64,000 bases of DNA, from positions 124,001-188,000 of the forward strand of contig NZ_JABBJN010000002.1 in the NCBI RefSeq assembly GCF_012928505.1, given 5' to 3'. The stretch comes from Achromobacter sp. Bel (GTDB taxonomy: Bacteria > Pseudomonadota > Gammaproteobacteria > Burkholderiales > Burkholderiaceae_B). Shown here in pieces: positions 1 to 8,081 of this stretch. The notes below the pieces were generated by a model. It was given only the letters and a program-made list of their open reading frames with translations, was not told the DNA's origin and did not search any database. Made by a program: the position numbers and the translations under genes. Position 1 is the first letter of the stretch. The number at the start of each line of letters is the position of its first letter.

Positions 1-1206
1 GCGTTCGGTCAGGTTCCACTCCTCAAGCGCAAAAAGGGCGGCGGAGTCGGTGTCGGTGGTCGGCACCAGCGCTTCGTCTCCCAATGCTGAAAAGCGCGTC
101 TGGCCCAGTTGCAGCCCGACCACGCCATGCAGCGGGCCGATGTCGGCGTGCCGGGCTTCAAGGCGCGCCTCATAACCCCGGTTCTTGAAGACCGTGCCGG
201 TTTCGCCGTCTTCGATTTCCTTGTGCTGGTAGTCGGTATAGGCGAAGTTCAGCTTGATGCTCTGGAACGGGCCGGTCAGGTCGCGCAGTTCACCGGCCAG
301 GCCGAAGCGTTCCTGGTGCATCTTGAGGCGCACGTCGGCTTCGGCGACCGAACCGTAATTGGAGTCGTAACCGCTGTAGGACAGGCCGGCGTAGCCGTGT
401 TCGCCGGTCCAGGACATGCCCAGCGCGCCGCCGCTGGCCTCGCCGTCGCTGTTGGGCAGGCGGTCGCGGGGCTGGTCGGCGTCGGGGCCGTCGGCGGCGC
501 GCTGCGTGGCGGTGCGGGCATAGCCGGGGATGCGCAGCGTGCCGGTCTTGCGGCCGAAGACGTCGGCATGGATGGCGAAGGTGCCGTCGCCGCCCTCCAG
601 TTGGACGGCACCGTTGCGGTCATTGTTGGCGCCGCCATAGCTGCCGCCCACGTCACCGTGGATGCCATTGATGGGTTCGGTGGGAATGCGGTTGTCCAGC
701 GTGTTGACGACGCCGCCGATGGCGTTGCCGCCATACAGCAGGGCGGCGGGCCCGCGCAGGATCTCGACGCGGTTGGTGGATAGCGGGTCTTGCGGGACGG
801 CGTGGTCAAACGACAGCGATGATGCGTCCAGCGTGCCGACGCCGTTGTTCAGCAAACGGATGCGGTCGCCATCCAGCCCGCGGATGATGGGCCGGCCAAC
901 CATGGGGCCATAGCTGGTGGTGGACACGCCGGGCAGCCCGTTCAGCGTTTCACCCAGGTTGGAGCCGCGCCGCAGGTCCAGCTCCTGCCCTTGAAGTACC
1001 GTGGAAGGCGAGGCCAGCTCGTCGCTGCCCAGCGGGTTGGCGGTGATGACGACGGGCGACAGCGTGGCGGTGTCGGGCGCGACCTGCGCACGGGCTGCGG
1101 CGGGCAAGGCCAGGGGCAACGCAGCCAGGCAAGCAAGGGCCAGCGGACGCAGGGCGAAGGCGCGCAGGGGCGCGCGTGCCCCGGCGGGGACGGTCGGAAA
1201 ATTCAT
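1..1206 (-). CDS. TonB-dependent outer-membrane receptor, ZnuD-like (C-terminus beyond window)
   Basis: Outer-membrane gated barrel, probably for zinc uptake driven by TonB. The minus-strand frame is open from an ATG at 1206 to the window edge, giving 402 residues of a family that is usually about 700. It begins with a signal peptide (hydrophobic, Ala-rich, ending ARA-QV), then a TonB-box-like stretch (SPVVITANPLG) and a plug domain with the motifs GRPIIRGLDGDRIRLL, RVEILRGPAALLYGG and GGVVNTLDNRIP. The following beta-strand region contains FKNRGYEARLEARH and FSALGDEALVP, which recall ZnuD-type receptors. It lies 78 nt downstream of a small His/Cys membrane protein and shares that gene's palindromic operator. 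TonB receptor identity is firm; zinc as substrate is inferred from similarity and context, and copper or another metal chelate is possible. Confidence 0.85.
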   Translation of the reverse strand, partial: MNFPTVPAGARAPLRAFALRPLALACLAALPLALPAAARAQVAPDTATLSPVVITANPLGSDELASPSTVLQGQELDLRRGSNLGETLNGLPGVSTTSYGPMVGRPIIRGLDGDRIRLLNNGVGTLDASSLSFDHAVPQDPLSTNRVEILRGPAALLYGGNAIGGVVNTLDNRIPTEPINGIHGDVGGSYGGANNDRNGAVQLEGGDGTFAIHADVFGRKTGTLRIPGYARTATQRAADGPDADQPRDRLPNSDGEASGGALGMSWTGEHGYAGLSYSGYDSNYGSVAEADVRLKMHQERFGLAGELRDLTGPFQSIKLNFAYTDYQHKEIEDGETGTVFKNRGYEARLEARHADIGPLHGVVGLQLGQTRFSALGDEALVPTTDTDSAALFALEEWNLTER

Positions 1207-1284
1207 GATGGCAATCCAGGATGCCGGCGGTAACGCCGGTGGATGAAATCGAGCACCGCCACAAGGCGGCTGACAAGGCGGATT

Positions 1285-1638
1285 TCAGGCCTGGACGGGC
1301 GGGGCGCGGGATTGGAACCAGGTTCCGCCGACGGCGGTGGTACCCGCGGGCAAATGGGCCACCGGCGCCGCAGGAGCGGCGTGCCCGCCGATCCACGCGA
1401 ACGACGACGGCAGCGTCGCGTCCAGGAGGTCCCACAGTTGGCACAGGTCGCAGTGGCCTAGTTTTTCATGCGGGTGGGCATCGTCCTGGCTGGCGGCGGG
1501 CGCCTCGCCCAGATGCGTCAGCGCATGGCGCAGGCTGCCCATCGGCGCCAGCAGCAGGCAAACGGACAGCCAGGCAAGCACGGCCCAGCGCGCGTAGAGC
1601 GGCGGGGCGGCGTTGCGGTGGCCGGGCAGGGACGGCAT
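1285..1638 (-). CDS. small DUF2946-like membrane protein with HCxxC motif
   Basis: A 117-residue protein with one strongly hydrophobic segment (about residues 16-34, WAVLAWLSVCLLLAPMGS) followed by an extracytoplasmic tail. The tail carries many histidines and the motif HCDLCQLWD (His62, Cys63, Cys66), the pattern of DUF2946-type proteins found beside metal-related TonB receptors. The start at 1638 is preferred because the longer in-frame ATG at 1740 would place the palindrome 1671-1695 inside the coding region. No convincing Shine-Dalgarno is seen for either start. It precedes the TonB receptor on the same strand, so the two probably form one metal-responsive operon. A metal-handling role (zinc or copper) is inferred; no biochemical function is established. 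Confidence 0.6.
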   Translation of the reverse strand: MPSLPGHRNAAPPLYARWAVLAWLSVCLLLAPMGSLRHALTHLGEAPAASQDDAHPHEKLGHCDLCQLWDLLDATLPSSFAWIGGHAAPAAPVAHLPAGTTAVGGTWFQSRAPPVQA

Positions 1639-1670
1639 GGACAAAGGGGACAGGAAATTCGAAGAATCGG

Positions 1671-1695
1671 AATGATATATTGTTTCTATATCATT
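1671..1695. promoter_or_regulatory. palindromic operator candidate (Zur/Fur-like) upstream of the TonB receptor operon
   Basis: A perfect inverted repeat, AATGATATA-N7-TATATCATT, lies in the intergenic region between the divergent amn and receptor operons, 33 bp upstream of the preferred start of the small membrane protein. The AT-rich dyad resembles metalloregulator boxes of the Fur/Zur class but is not an exact match to either consensus. The zinc-type receptor downstream makes Zur the best guess. Confidence 0.5.
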
Positions 1696-1791
1696 GGCGA
1701 TGGCGCCGCCGCGCAGGCGCGCCGGAATATGACGCTTCATCTGCGACGCGCTCGGGCATAATCGGCAGACAAGAAAGCGGAGTAAAGCTCA

Positions 1792-3291
1792 ATGATGAAT
1801 GCAGTCCACCCTTTGTCGTCGATGAACCGGCCTGACGCCATGCCCTTTGAACCTTTCCTGGACGCCCGGGCGGCAGTCGACCGGTTGGCTGAAATCTATG
1901 CGCGCAATACGGCCTTTTTGCGCGCGGCGTTCCGCGAGGTCCTGAACGGCACCGGCAACGGCCGCGAACGCGCCCGCGCCTATTACCCGGCGATCCGCAT
2001 CGTGGTCGAAACCTACGACCCGATCGATACGCGCCTGTCCTATGGCCATGTGGCCGAGCCGGGCATCTACCAGACCACGGTCACGCAACCCGAACTGTTC
2101 CGCGACTACCTGATCGAGCAGGTCGGCCAACTGCTGCAGAACCACCGCGTGGCGGTGGAGGTCGGCGAATCGGATTCCCCCATCCCGCTGCATTTCGCGT
2201 TTCCGGAGGGGGCCTATGTCGAGGGCGAGCACCTGGAGGCCTTGAAGCGCCCCCTGCGCGACCTGTTCGACGTGCCGGACCTGGCCGTGACAGACGACGC
2301 CATCGTCAACGGCTCCTGGCGCGGCAAGGAAGGGGAACCCAAGCCGCTGGCGCCGTTCACCGCCCAGCGCGTGGATTATTCGCTGCACCGCCTGCAGCAC
2401 TACACCTCGACGGCGCCGGCGCACTTCCAGAATTTCGTGCTGTTCACCAACTACCAGTTCTATGTGGACGAGTTCTGCGCCCGCGCCCGGGCGCTGATGG
2501 CCAGCGGCAACGAGGACTATGACATGCTGGTCGAGCCCGGCAACCGCATCACCCGCCGCGGTGAAAGCGGCCCGGGCGACGAGGGGCAGTCCGCCCGCTT
2601 GCCGCAGATGCCTGCCTACCACCTGGTGCGCGGCGACCATTCCGGCATCACGCTGGTGAACATCGGCGTGGGCCCGTCCAACGCCAAGACCATCACCGAC
2701 CATATCGCCGTGCTGCGCCCGCATGCCTGGCTGATGCTGGGCCACTGCGCGGGCCTGCGGGATTCGCAGCGCCTGGGCGATTACGTGCTGGCGCACGGCT
2801 ACGTGCGCGAGGACCACGTCCTGGATGCCGACCTGCCCACCTGGGTACCGGTCCCCGCGTTGGCGGAAGTCCAGGTGGCGCTGGAGCAGGCGGTGGAAGA
2901 AGTGGCGGGACTGTCGGGGTGGGACTTGAAGCGCATCATGCGCACCGGCACGGTCGCCACCATCGACAACCGCAACTGGGAACTGCGCGACCACGTGGAA
3001 CTGGTCGAGCGTTTTGCGCAATCCCGGGCGATCGCGCTGGATATGGAGTCGGCCACCATCGCGGCCAACGGGTTCCGCTTCCGTGTGCCCTACGGCACAT
3101 TGCTGTGCGTGTCCGACAAGCCTCTGCATGGCGAATTGAAGCTGCCCGGCATGGCCAGCGTGTTCTATCGCCGCCAGGTCAATCAGCATCTGGAGATCGG
3201 CATCCGGGCGCTGGAGCGGTTGCGCGACATGCCGCCCGAGCGGCTGCATTCGCGCAAATTGCGCACGTTCATGGAAACCGCTTTCCAATAG
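1792..3291 (+). CDS. amn: AMP nucleosidase
   Basis: Hydrolyses AMP to adenine and ribose-5-phosphate in the cytoplasm, a purine-salvage and adenylate-balance step. The 499-residue length fits the family (about 484 in E. coli). An N-terminal AMP-nucleosidase-specific domain occupies roughly residues 15-190. A C-terminal phosphorylase-like domain follows, with HSGITLVNIGVGPSNAKT, MLGHCAGLRDSQRLGDYVLA and ALDMESATIAANGFRFRVPYGTLLCVSDKP, the last containing the nucleoside-binding MES motif. The start is the tandem ATG at 1792; a second in-frame ATG at 1831 is possible. The gene is monocistronic, diverges from the metal-receptor operon and ends before a GC-rich hairpin. Confidence 0.93.
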   Translation: MMNAVHPLSSMNRPDAMPFEPFLDARAAVDRLAEIYARNTAFLRAAFREVLNGTGNGRERARAYYPAIRIVVETYDPIDTRLSYGHVAEPGIYQTTVTQPELFRDYLIEQVGQLLQNHRVAVEVGESDSPIPLHFAFPEGAYVEGEHLEALKRPLRDLFDVPDLAVTDDAIVNGSWRGKEGEPKPLAPFTAQRVDYSLHRLQHYTSTAPAHFQNFVLFTNYQFYVDEFCARARALMASGNEDYDMLVEPGNRITRRGESGPGDEGQSARLPQMPAYHLVRGDHSGITLVNIGVGPSNAKTITDHIAVLRPHAWLMLGHCAGLRDSQRLGDYVLAHGYVREDHVLDADLPTWVPVPALAEVQVALEQAVEEVAGLSGWDLKRIMRTGTVATIDNRNWELRDHVELVERFAQSRAIALDMESATIAANGFRFRVPYGTLLCVSDKPLHGELKLPGMASVFYRRQVNQHLEIGIRALERLRDMPPERLHSRKLRTFMETAFQ

Positions 3292-3308
3292 CAGGATCCG
3301 TCCCCGAT

Positions 3309-3333
3309 GCCTCGCCATTTTTCGCGGCGAGGC
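3309..3333 (+). terminator. hairpin after amn
   Basis: Arms GCCTCGCC (3309-3316) and GGCGAGGC (3326-3333) form a perfect 8-bp stem about 17 bp after the amn stop. Only a weak T-rich tail follows, so termination may be inefficient. Confidence 0.5.
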
Positions 3334-3423
3334 GGTTTGCGCTATTCTCGCGCGTTGCCCGGTAATCCCAAGGCATCCGCAGCGCACCGCGCGGGTGCCT
3401 TCACGACGTGAAGGAAAAGCATT

Positions 3424-4983
3424 TTGGCACCATCGGAACACGATGAAGGCCGCGCAGGCGGCACGCGCGCAGCGAAGGCGGATCAGCCGTCCGAACTGCG
3501 CCGCACCCTGTCCGCACGCCACCTGACCATGATCGCGGTCGGCGGGTCCATCGGGACCGGCCTGTTCGTCGCCTCGGGGGCGACCATCGCCAAGGCCGGA
3601 CCCGGGGGCGCGTTGCTGGGGTATGTGCTGATCGGGGTGATGGTCTATTTCCTGATGACCAGCCTGGGTGAATTGGCCGCCGCGATGCCGGTGTCGGGTT
3701 CGTTCTCCACCTACGGCGCCCGCTATGTCGAAGACGGATTTGGCTTCGCGCTGGGCTGGAACTATTGGTACAACTGGGCGGTCACCGTGGCGGTGGACCT
3801 GGTGGCGGCGCAGCTCGTCATGGCGTACTGGTTTCCGGACGTGCCCGGCTTCTACTGGAGCGCCTTGTTCCTGGCGATCACCTTCGGCCTGAACGCCATG
3901 TCGGCGCGCGGATTCGGCGAGGCCGAATTCTGGTTCGCGCTGATCAAGGTGGTGGCCGTGCTGGGTTTTGTTGCCATGGGCGTGATGATGCTGCTGGGCA
4001 TCATCCGCGGCGGCGAGACGGGCGGCGTGGCCAACTGGACGGTCGGCGACGCGCCGTTCGCCGGCGGCTTCGCGGCGCTGATCGGCGTTGCGATGGTGGT
4101 GGGCTTTTCGTTCCAGGGCACCGAACTCATCGGTATCGCCGCGGGCGAATCCAAAGATCCGGCGCGCAATTTGCCGCGCGCGGTGCGCCAGGTGTTCTGG
4201 CGCATCCTGCTGTTCTACGTCATGGCCATCCTGGTGATCGGCTTGCTGATCCCCTATACCGATCCGCATCTGTTGCGCAACGAGGTCGAGGACATCAGCG
4301 TCAGCCCGTTTGCCCTGATCTTCGAGCGCGCCGGCCTGCTGGGGGCGGCCTCTGTCATGAACGCCGTGGTGCTGACGTCGGTGCTGTCGGCGGGCAACTC
4401 GGGCATGTATGCGGCCACGCGCATGTTGTACAGCCTGGCGCGCGAGGGCAAGGCGCCGCGCATCTTCGGCCGCATTTCGCGCAATGGCGTGCCGTTGTGG
4501 GCGTTGCTGGCCACCACCGTGGTGGCGGCGCTGTGCTTCTTCACCTTCATCTTCAGCCCCAATGCGGTCTACATCTGGCTGCTGAACACGTCGGGCATGA
4601 CGGGCTTCATCGCCTGGCTGGGCATCGCCATCAGCCACTACCGCTTCCGCCGCGGCTATGTGAAGCAGGGCCACAATCTGGCTGACCTGCCGTATGTGTC
4701 GCCGTTCTTTCCGTTTGGCCCCATCTTCGCCTTTGTGCTGTGCCTGATCATCACCCTGGGCCAGAACTATCAGGCGTTCCTGCAGGACCGGATCGATTGG
4801 GGCGGCGTGGTGGCCACCTATGTGGGCATTCCGCTGTTCCTGCTGATCTGGCTGGGTTATCGGCTGGCGCGCGGATCGCGATTCATCAGCTATCGGGACA
4901 TGCGCTTCCCGGATGCGCGCGCCCGCAGCCAATACCTGGATTCGGCCCTGCGCGGCGAGCCCGCGGCGGGCGAGGTGCGCTGA
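3424..4983 (+). CDS. amino acid permease, APC superfamily, LysP-like
   Basis: Inner-membrane proton-coupled amino acid importer of 519 residues. After a polar N-terminus (about 30 residues) it carries the AAT-family signature at the first helix, SARHLTMIAVGGSIGTGLFVAS, then about 12 hydrophobic segments. Family blocks include GPGGALLGY, MTSLGELAAAMPVSGSFSTY, GWNYWYNWAV, SFQGTELIGIAAGE and SAGNSGMYAATRMLYSLAREGKAP. This pattern is typical of the lysine/aromatic/GABA permease group, closest in feel to LysP. The start is a TTG at 3424 with GAAGGA just upstream; no ATG fits. The substrate cannot be assigned from sequence alone. Confidence 0.9.
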   Translation: MAPSEHDEGRAGGTRAAKADQPSELRRTLSARHLTMIAVGGSIGTGLFVASGATIAKAGPGGALLGYVLIGVMVYFLMTSLGELAAAMPVSGSFSTYGARYVEDGFGFALGWNYWYNWAVTVAVDLVAAQLVMAYWFPDVPGFYWSALFLAITFGLNAMSARGFGEAEFWFALIKVVAVLGFVAMGVMMLLGIIRGGETGGVANWTVGDAPFAGGFAALIGVAMVVGFSFQGTELIGIAAGESKDPARNLPRAVRQVFWRILLFYVMAILVIGLLIPYTDPHLLRNEVEDISVSPFALIFERAGLLGAASVMNAVVLTSVLSAGNSGMYAATRMLYSLAREGKAPRIFGRISRNGVPLWALLATTVVAALCFFTFIFSPNAVYIWLLNTSGMTGFIAWLGIAISHYRFRRGYVKQGHNLADLPYVSPFFPFGPIFAFVLCLIITLGQNYQAFLQDRIDWGGVVATYVGIPLFLLIWLGYRLARGSRFISYRDMRFPDARARSQYLDSALRGEPAAGEVR

Positions 4984-5011
4984 ACCCCCGTCTGCGGGAG
5001 GCGGACATCAT

Positions 5012-6178
5012 TCAGATGATGTTCTTTTCCCGCAGCGGACGGTTGTCCAGAATGCGTTGGAACGACAGGGGCGACAGGTCAAGGCTGCGGTATTCGCCGT
5101 GGGCCAGCAGCTCGGCGATGCCGCGCCCGGCGGCAGGCGCCTGCTGCAAACCGTGCCCCGAGAAGCCGTTGACGAAGAACAGGTTGGGGCAGTCGGGGTG
5201 GGCCCCGATGATGGCGTTCTGGTCGAACAGGTTCATCTCGTAATAGCCGGCCCAGGCGCTTTGGACTCGTACCGCCTCAAACGCGGGTACCCGTTGGGCC
5301 AGCAGTGGCCACACATGGGCATCGAACGCCTCGTGCTGCGCTTGCAGCGGCATGTCGTCAGCATCGTCCGACGGATCGGGTGCGAAGCCGCACAGGAATC
5401 GTCTGCCTTCGGGGCGGAACCAGATGCCCGAAGGGTCGATCAGCAAGGGGCACCGGGGAAGCGCCTGCGGGCAACTGAAGCTGAATACGGTGCGGCGCCG
5501 GGCGCGCACCGGGAGGTCGATGCCGGCCCAGCGGGCGACGCGGGCGGCCCAGGGACCGGCGGCGTTGACGACGGCGTCGCAGGCCAGCGCCGCGCCCCGG
5601 TCGAGCCAGACGCCATTGATCCGGGAACCCTCTTGCAGCAATCCCACCGCTTCGCCGCGCACGTAGCGCACGCCTTGCGCGATGGCTTTCTTGCGCAGCG
5701 CCTGCATCAGCCCGTAGCCGTCGAACCAACCTTCGCCGGAAAGGCCCAGCGCGCCCAGCGCCAGGTCGCCGGTATGCAGCCACGGAAAACGCGCGCCCAA
5801 TTCGGCGGGCTGGAGCAGGGCGACGTCCACGCCGTGCGCGACCTGGGTGGCATGGTTGTCACGTAGCGCGGCGCTGCCGGCCGGGCTGGCCAGGTACAGA
5901 TAGCCAGGTTCGGTCAAGCCCACGTCGGGCGCGGGATCGTCGACATACAAGGTGCGGTCCAACGTACGGAGAAATGCGATGCCCGCCTGCGACATACCGA
6001 TATTGACCGGGCTGGTGAACTGCTGGCGGATCGAACTGGCCGACAGCGCCGACGAGGCTTGCGCGTAGGTCGGGTCGCGTTCGATCACGGTCACGTCGAA
6101 CGCGCCGGGCACAAGGCTCAGGAAATACGCCACGGAGCTGCCCATGGCGCCTCCGCCAATGATGACGACACGTTGCAT
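5012..6178 (-). CDS. FAD-dependent oxidoreductase, DAO/sarcosine-oxidase-like
   Basis: A 388-residue flavoprotein of the D-amino-acid oxidase superfamily, expected to oxidise a secondary or tertiary amine or an amino acid in the cytoplasm. The N-terminal Rossmann dinucleotide-binding motif is VVIIGGGAMGSSVAYFLS (GGGAMG at residues 8-13) followed by TVIERD. The middle holds ASSIRQQFTSP and VVNAAGPWAARVARWAGI, and the C-terminus holds NLFFVNGFSGHGLQQAPAAGR, the usual FAD-closing block. It converges on the upstream permease gene with only 28 bp between stops and lies 26 bp from the yicC stop on the same strand. The substrate is unknown. Confidence 0.85.
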   Translation of the reverse strand: MQRVVIIGGGAMGSSVAYFLSLVPGAFDVTVIERDPTYAQASSALSASSIRQQFTSPVNIGMSQAGIAFLRTLDRTLYVDDPAPDVGLTEPGYLYLASPAGSAALRDNHATQVAHGVDVALLQPAELGARFPWLHTGDLALGALGLSGEGWFDGYGLMQALRKKAIAQGVRYVRGEAVGLLQEGSRINGVWLDRGAALACDAVVNAAGPWAARVARWAGIDLPVRARRRTVFSFSCPQALPRCPLLIDPSGIWFRPEGRRFLCGFAPDPSDDADDMPLQAQHEAFDAHVWPLLAQRVPAFEAVRVQSAWAGYYEMNLFDQNAIIGAHPDCPNLFFVNGFSGHGLQQAPAAGRGIAELLAHGEYRSLDLSPLSFQRILDNRPLREKNII

Positions 6179-6204
6179 GGACCGGCTTTCCGCGTAAGGC
6201 GTGG

Positions 6205-7137
6205 TTACTCGATGTTCTGGGCTTGCTCGCGCATCTGCTCGATCAGCAGCTTCAGGTCCATGGCGGCGCGCGTGACTTCCATGCTGCCCGCCTTGGAGCC
6301 CAGCGTATTGGCTTCGCGGTTCATTTCCTGGAACAGGAAGTCCAGGCGCTTGCCGGCGCTGCCCGCGTTCTTCTTGCCGGAGGCGGACTTGCCGCCGCCA
6401 TCGGTCAGCAGGTGGCGCAGCTCTTCCAGATGCGAACGCAGGCGCGACAGCTCCTCCGCCACGTCGATGCGCAGCGCGAACAGGTTGGCCTCTTGGGAGA
6501 GACGTTCGGAGAGTTCCGCTCCGGAGATATGGGTGAAGCCGCCCGGAAAGGCTGTTTCCACGCTTTCACGCAGCTTGGCGGCCAGCTTGTCGCGGTGGTC
6601 GGACAGCAACTGGGGCAGATGGGCCTGCACGATGTCGACGACGCGCGCCACGCCGTCGGCGCATTCGCGCATCATGCCTGCCAGGCGTTCGCCTTCGCGG
6701 GCGCGGCCTTCCTGCAATTGGGTCAGGGCCTGCTGGCCTGCCTGCAGGCAGGCCGCGCCCCAGATTTGGGGGTCAAGCGCGTCGTTGCCGCGTTGGCCGG
6801 GCCAATTGAACAATTCCACCAGGCGGGGCGGCGCGATGTCGGGGACGATGCGGCGGGCGGCCTGAAGCTGCTCGGCCAGGCTTTCAAGCCAGGCGGGATC
6901 CAGCTTGGACAGGTCGGTGCTGGCGTTGCGGGTGAACGAGACGCGGATTTCGACCTTGCCGCGCGCCAGGTTGGCGGTCAGCAGTTCGCGCAGCGGCGTT
7001 TCAACGTGGCGCAGTTCGTCGGGCAGGCGGAAATACAGGTCGAGGAAGCGGCTGTTGACGCTGCGCAGTTCGATGGCAAGCGTGCCTTGCTCTAGGTCTG
7101 CTCGGGCGTTGCCGAAGGCGGTCATGCTGCGAATCAT
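6205..7137 (-). CDS. yicC: YicC family protein
   Basis: Cytoplasmic protein of 310 residues in the YicC family, reported in E. coli as an endoribonuclease or adaptor affecting small-RNA turnover. The start at 7137 gives the family N-terminus MIRSMTAFGNARADLEQG and has AGGAAA upstream; an upstream in-frame start would add 25 unrelated residues. Further blocks are LRSVNSRFLDLYFRLPDELR, ARGKVEIRVSF and FLFQEMNREANTLGSKAG. An extra Gly/Lys/Ser-rich linker (about residues 245-260) makes it slightly longer than the E. coli protein. It is divergent from rph, a conserved arrangement that links two RNA-metabolism genes. Confidence 0.92.
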   Translation of the reverse strand: MIRSMTAFGNARADLEQGTLAIELRSVNSRFLDLYFRLPDELRHVETPLRELLTANLARGKVEIRVSFTRNASTDLSKLDPAWLESLAEQLQAARRIVPDIAPPRLVELFNWPGQRGNDALDPQIWGAACLQAGQQALTQLQEGRAREGERLAGMMRECADGVARVVDIVQAHLPQLLSDHRDKLAAKLRESVETAFPGGFTHISGAELSERLSQEANLFALRIDVAEELSRLRSHLEELRHLLTDGGGKSASGKKNAGSAGKRLDFLFQEMNREANTLGSKAGSMEVTRAAMDLKLLIEQMREQAQNIE

Positions 7138-7247
7138 GATGGGCGTTTCCTGGTGATATATCGCGGCAGGATACTCCAAGCGGGGATTTCCTGCGGCGCC
7201 TTGCCCGTACAATGCCGCGAATCAACGTTCATGTCTGGAGTCTGCCT

Positions 7248-7982
7248 GTGACCACTACGCCCACCATCGCCCGTCCGTCCGGCCGCGCCGTCGACGAATT
7301 GCGGCCGTTCGCGCTGGAGCGCGGTTTTACGCGCTACGCCGAAGGGTCGGTGCTGGTGAAGGCCGGCGACACCCATGTGCTGTGCACCGCCAGCGTGCTG
7401 GAGAAGGTGCCGCCGTTCCTGAAGGGCAAGGGCGAAGGCTGGGTCACGGCCGAATACGGCATGCTGCCGCGCGCCACGCACACGCGCGGCGACCGCGAGG
7501 CCGCCCGTGGCAAGCAAAGTGGCCGCACGCAGGAAATCCAGCGCCTGATCGGCCGCAGCCTGCGCGCCGTGTTCGACATGAAGGCCCTGGGCGAACGCAC
7601 GCTGCACCTGGACTGCGATGTGTTGCAGGCCGACGGCGGCACGCGTTGCGCCAGCATCACCGGCGCCTGGGTCGCGGCGGCGGATGCGGTGGCCTTGCTG
7701 ATGAAGCGCGGCGACCTGGCCGTCAACCCGATCCGCGACGCGGTCGCGGCGGTATCGGTCGGCCTGGTGCAAGGCCGCTCGGTGCTGGACCTGGACTATC
7801 AGGAAGATTCAGCGTGCGATGCCGATGTGAACGTCATCATGACAGGCAGCGGCGCGTTCGTTGAAGTACAGGGCACGGGCGAAGGCGCAACCTTCACCCG
7901 CGCCGAACTGGACACGATGCTGGTGCTGGCCGAAGGCGGCATCGCCAGCCTGGTGCGCGCGCAACGCGCGGCGCTGGCCTAG
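7248..7982 (+). CDS. rph: ribonuclease PH
   Basis: Phosphorolytic 3'-5' exoribonuclease that trims tRNA 3' ends, active as a hexamer. From a GTG at 7248 it is 244 residues, the normal family length. GGAG lies 7 nt upstream, and the longer in-frame ATG at 7212 would add 12 atypical residues. Conserved blocks are [74 protein letters not shown], and the phosphate- and metal-binding [23 protein letters not shown]. The [20 protein letters not shown] segment is diagnostic. The gene ends before a strong bidirectional terminator. Confidence 0.96.
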   Translation: MTTTPTIARPSGRAVDELRPFALERGFTRYAEGSVLVKAGDTHVLCTASVLEKVPPFLKGKGEGWVTAEYGMLPRATHTRGDREAARGKQSGRTQEIQRLIGRSLRAVFDMKALGERTLHLDCDVLQADGGTRCASITGAWVAAADAVALLMKRGDLAVNPIRDAVAAVSVGLVQGRSVLDLDYQEDSACDADVNVIMTGSGAFVEVQGTGEGATFTRAELDTMLVLAEGGIASLVRAQRAALA

Positions 7983-8024
7983 GGGGCGAGCGCGGTTCCA
8001 GGACCCCGACCGGTTCTTGCCATG

Positions 8025-8054
8025 AAAAAACAGCCGCGTGAGCGGCTGTTTTTC
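8025..8054. terminator. bidirectional rho-independent terminator
   Basis: CAGCCGC (8031-8037) pairs with GCGGCTG (8042-8048) around a GTGA loop. The stem is flanked by an A-run on the left and a T-run on the right, so it can serve both rph and the convergent PrpD-family gene. Confidence 0.9.
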
Positions 8055-8081
8055 ATGGGGGCGCCAGGAACCGGCAGGAAA

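Noticed and set aside
1789-4932. A 1047-residue minus-strand open frame opposite amn and the permease
   Set aside because: It is rich in His/Arg/Gln and low in hydrophobic cores, exactly antisense to two well-conserved genes. This is a typical high-GC shadow frame.
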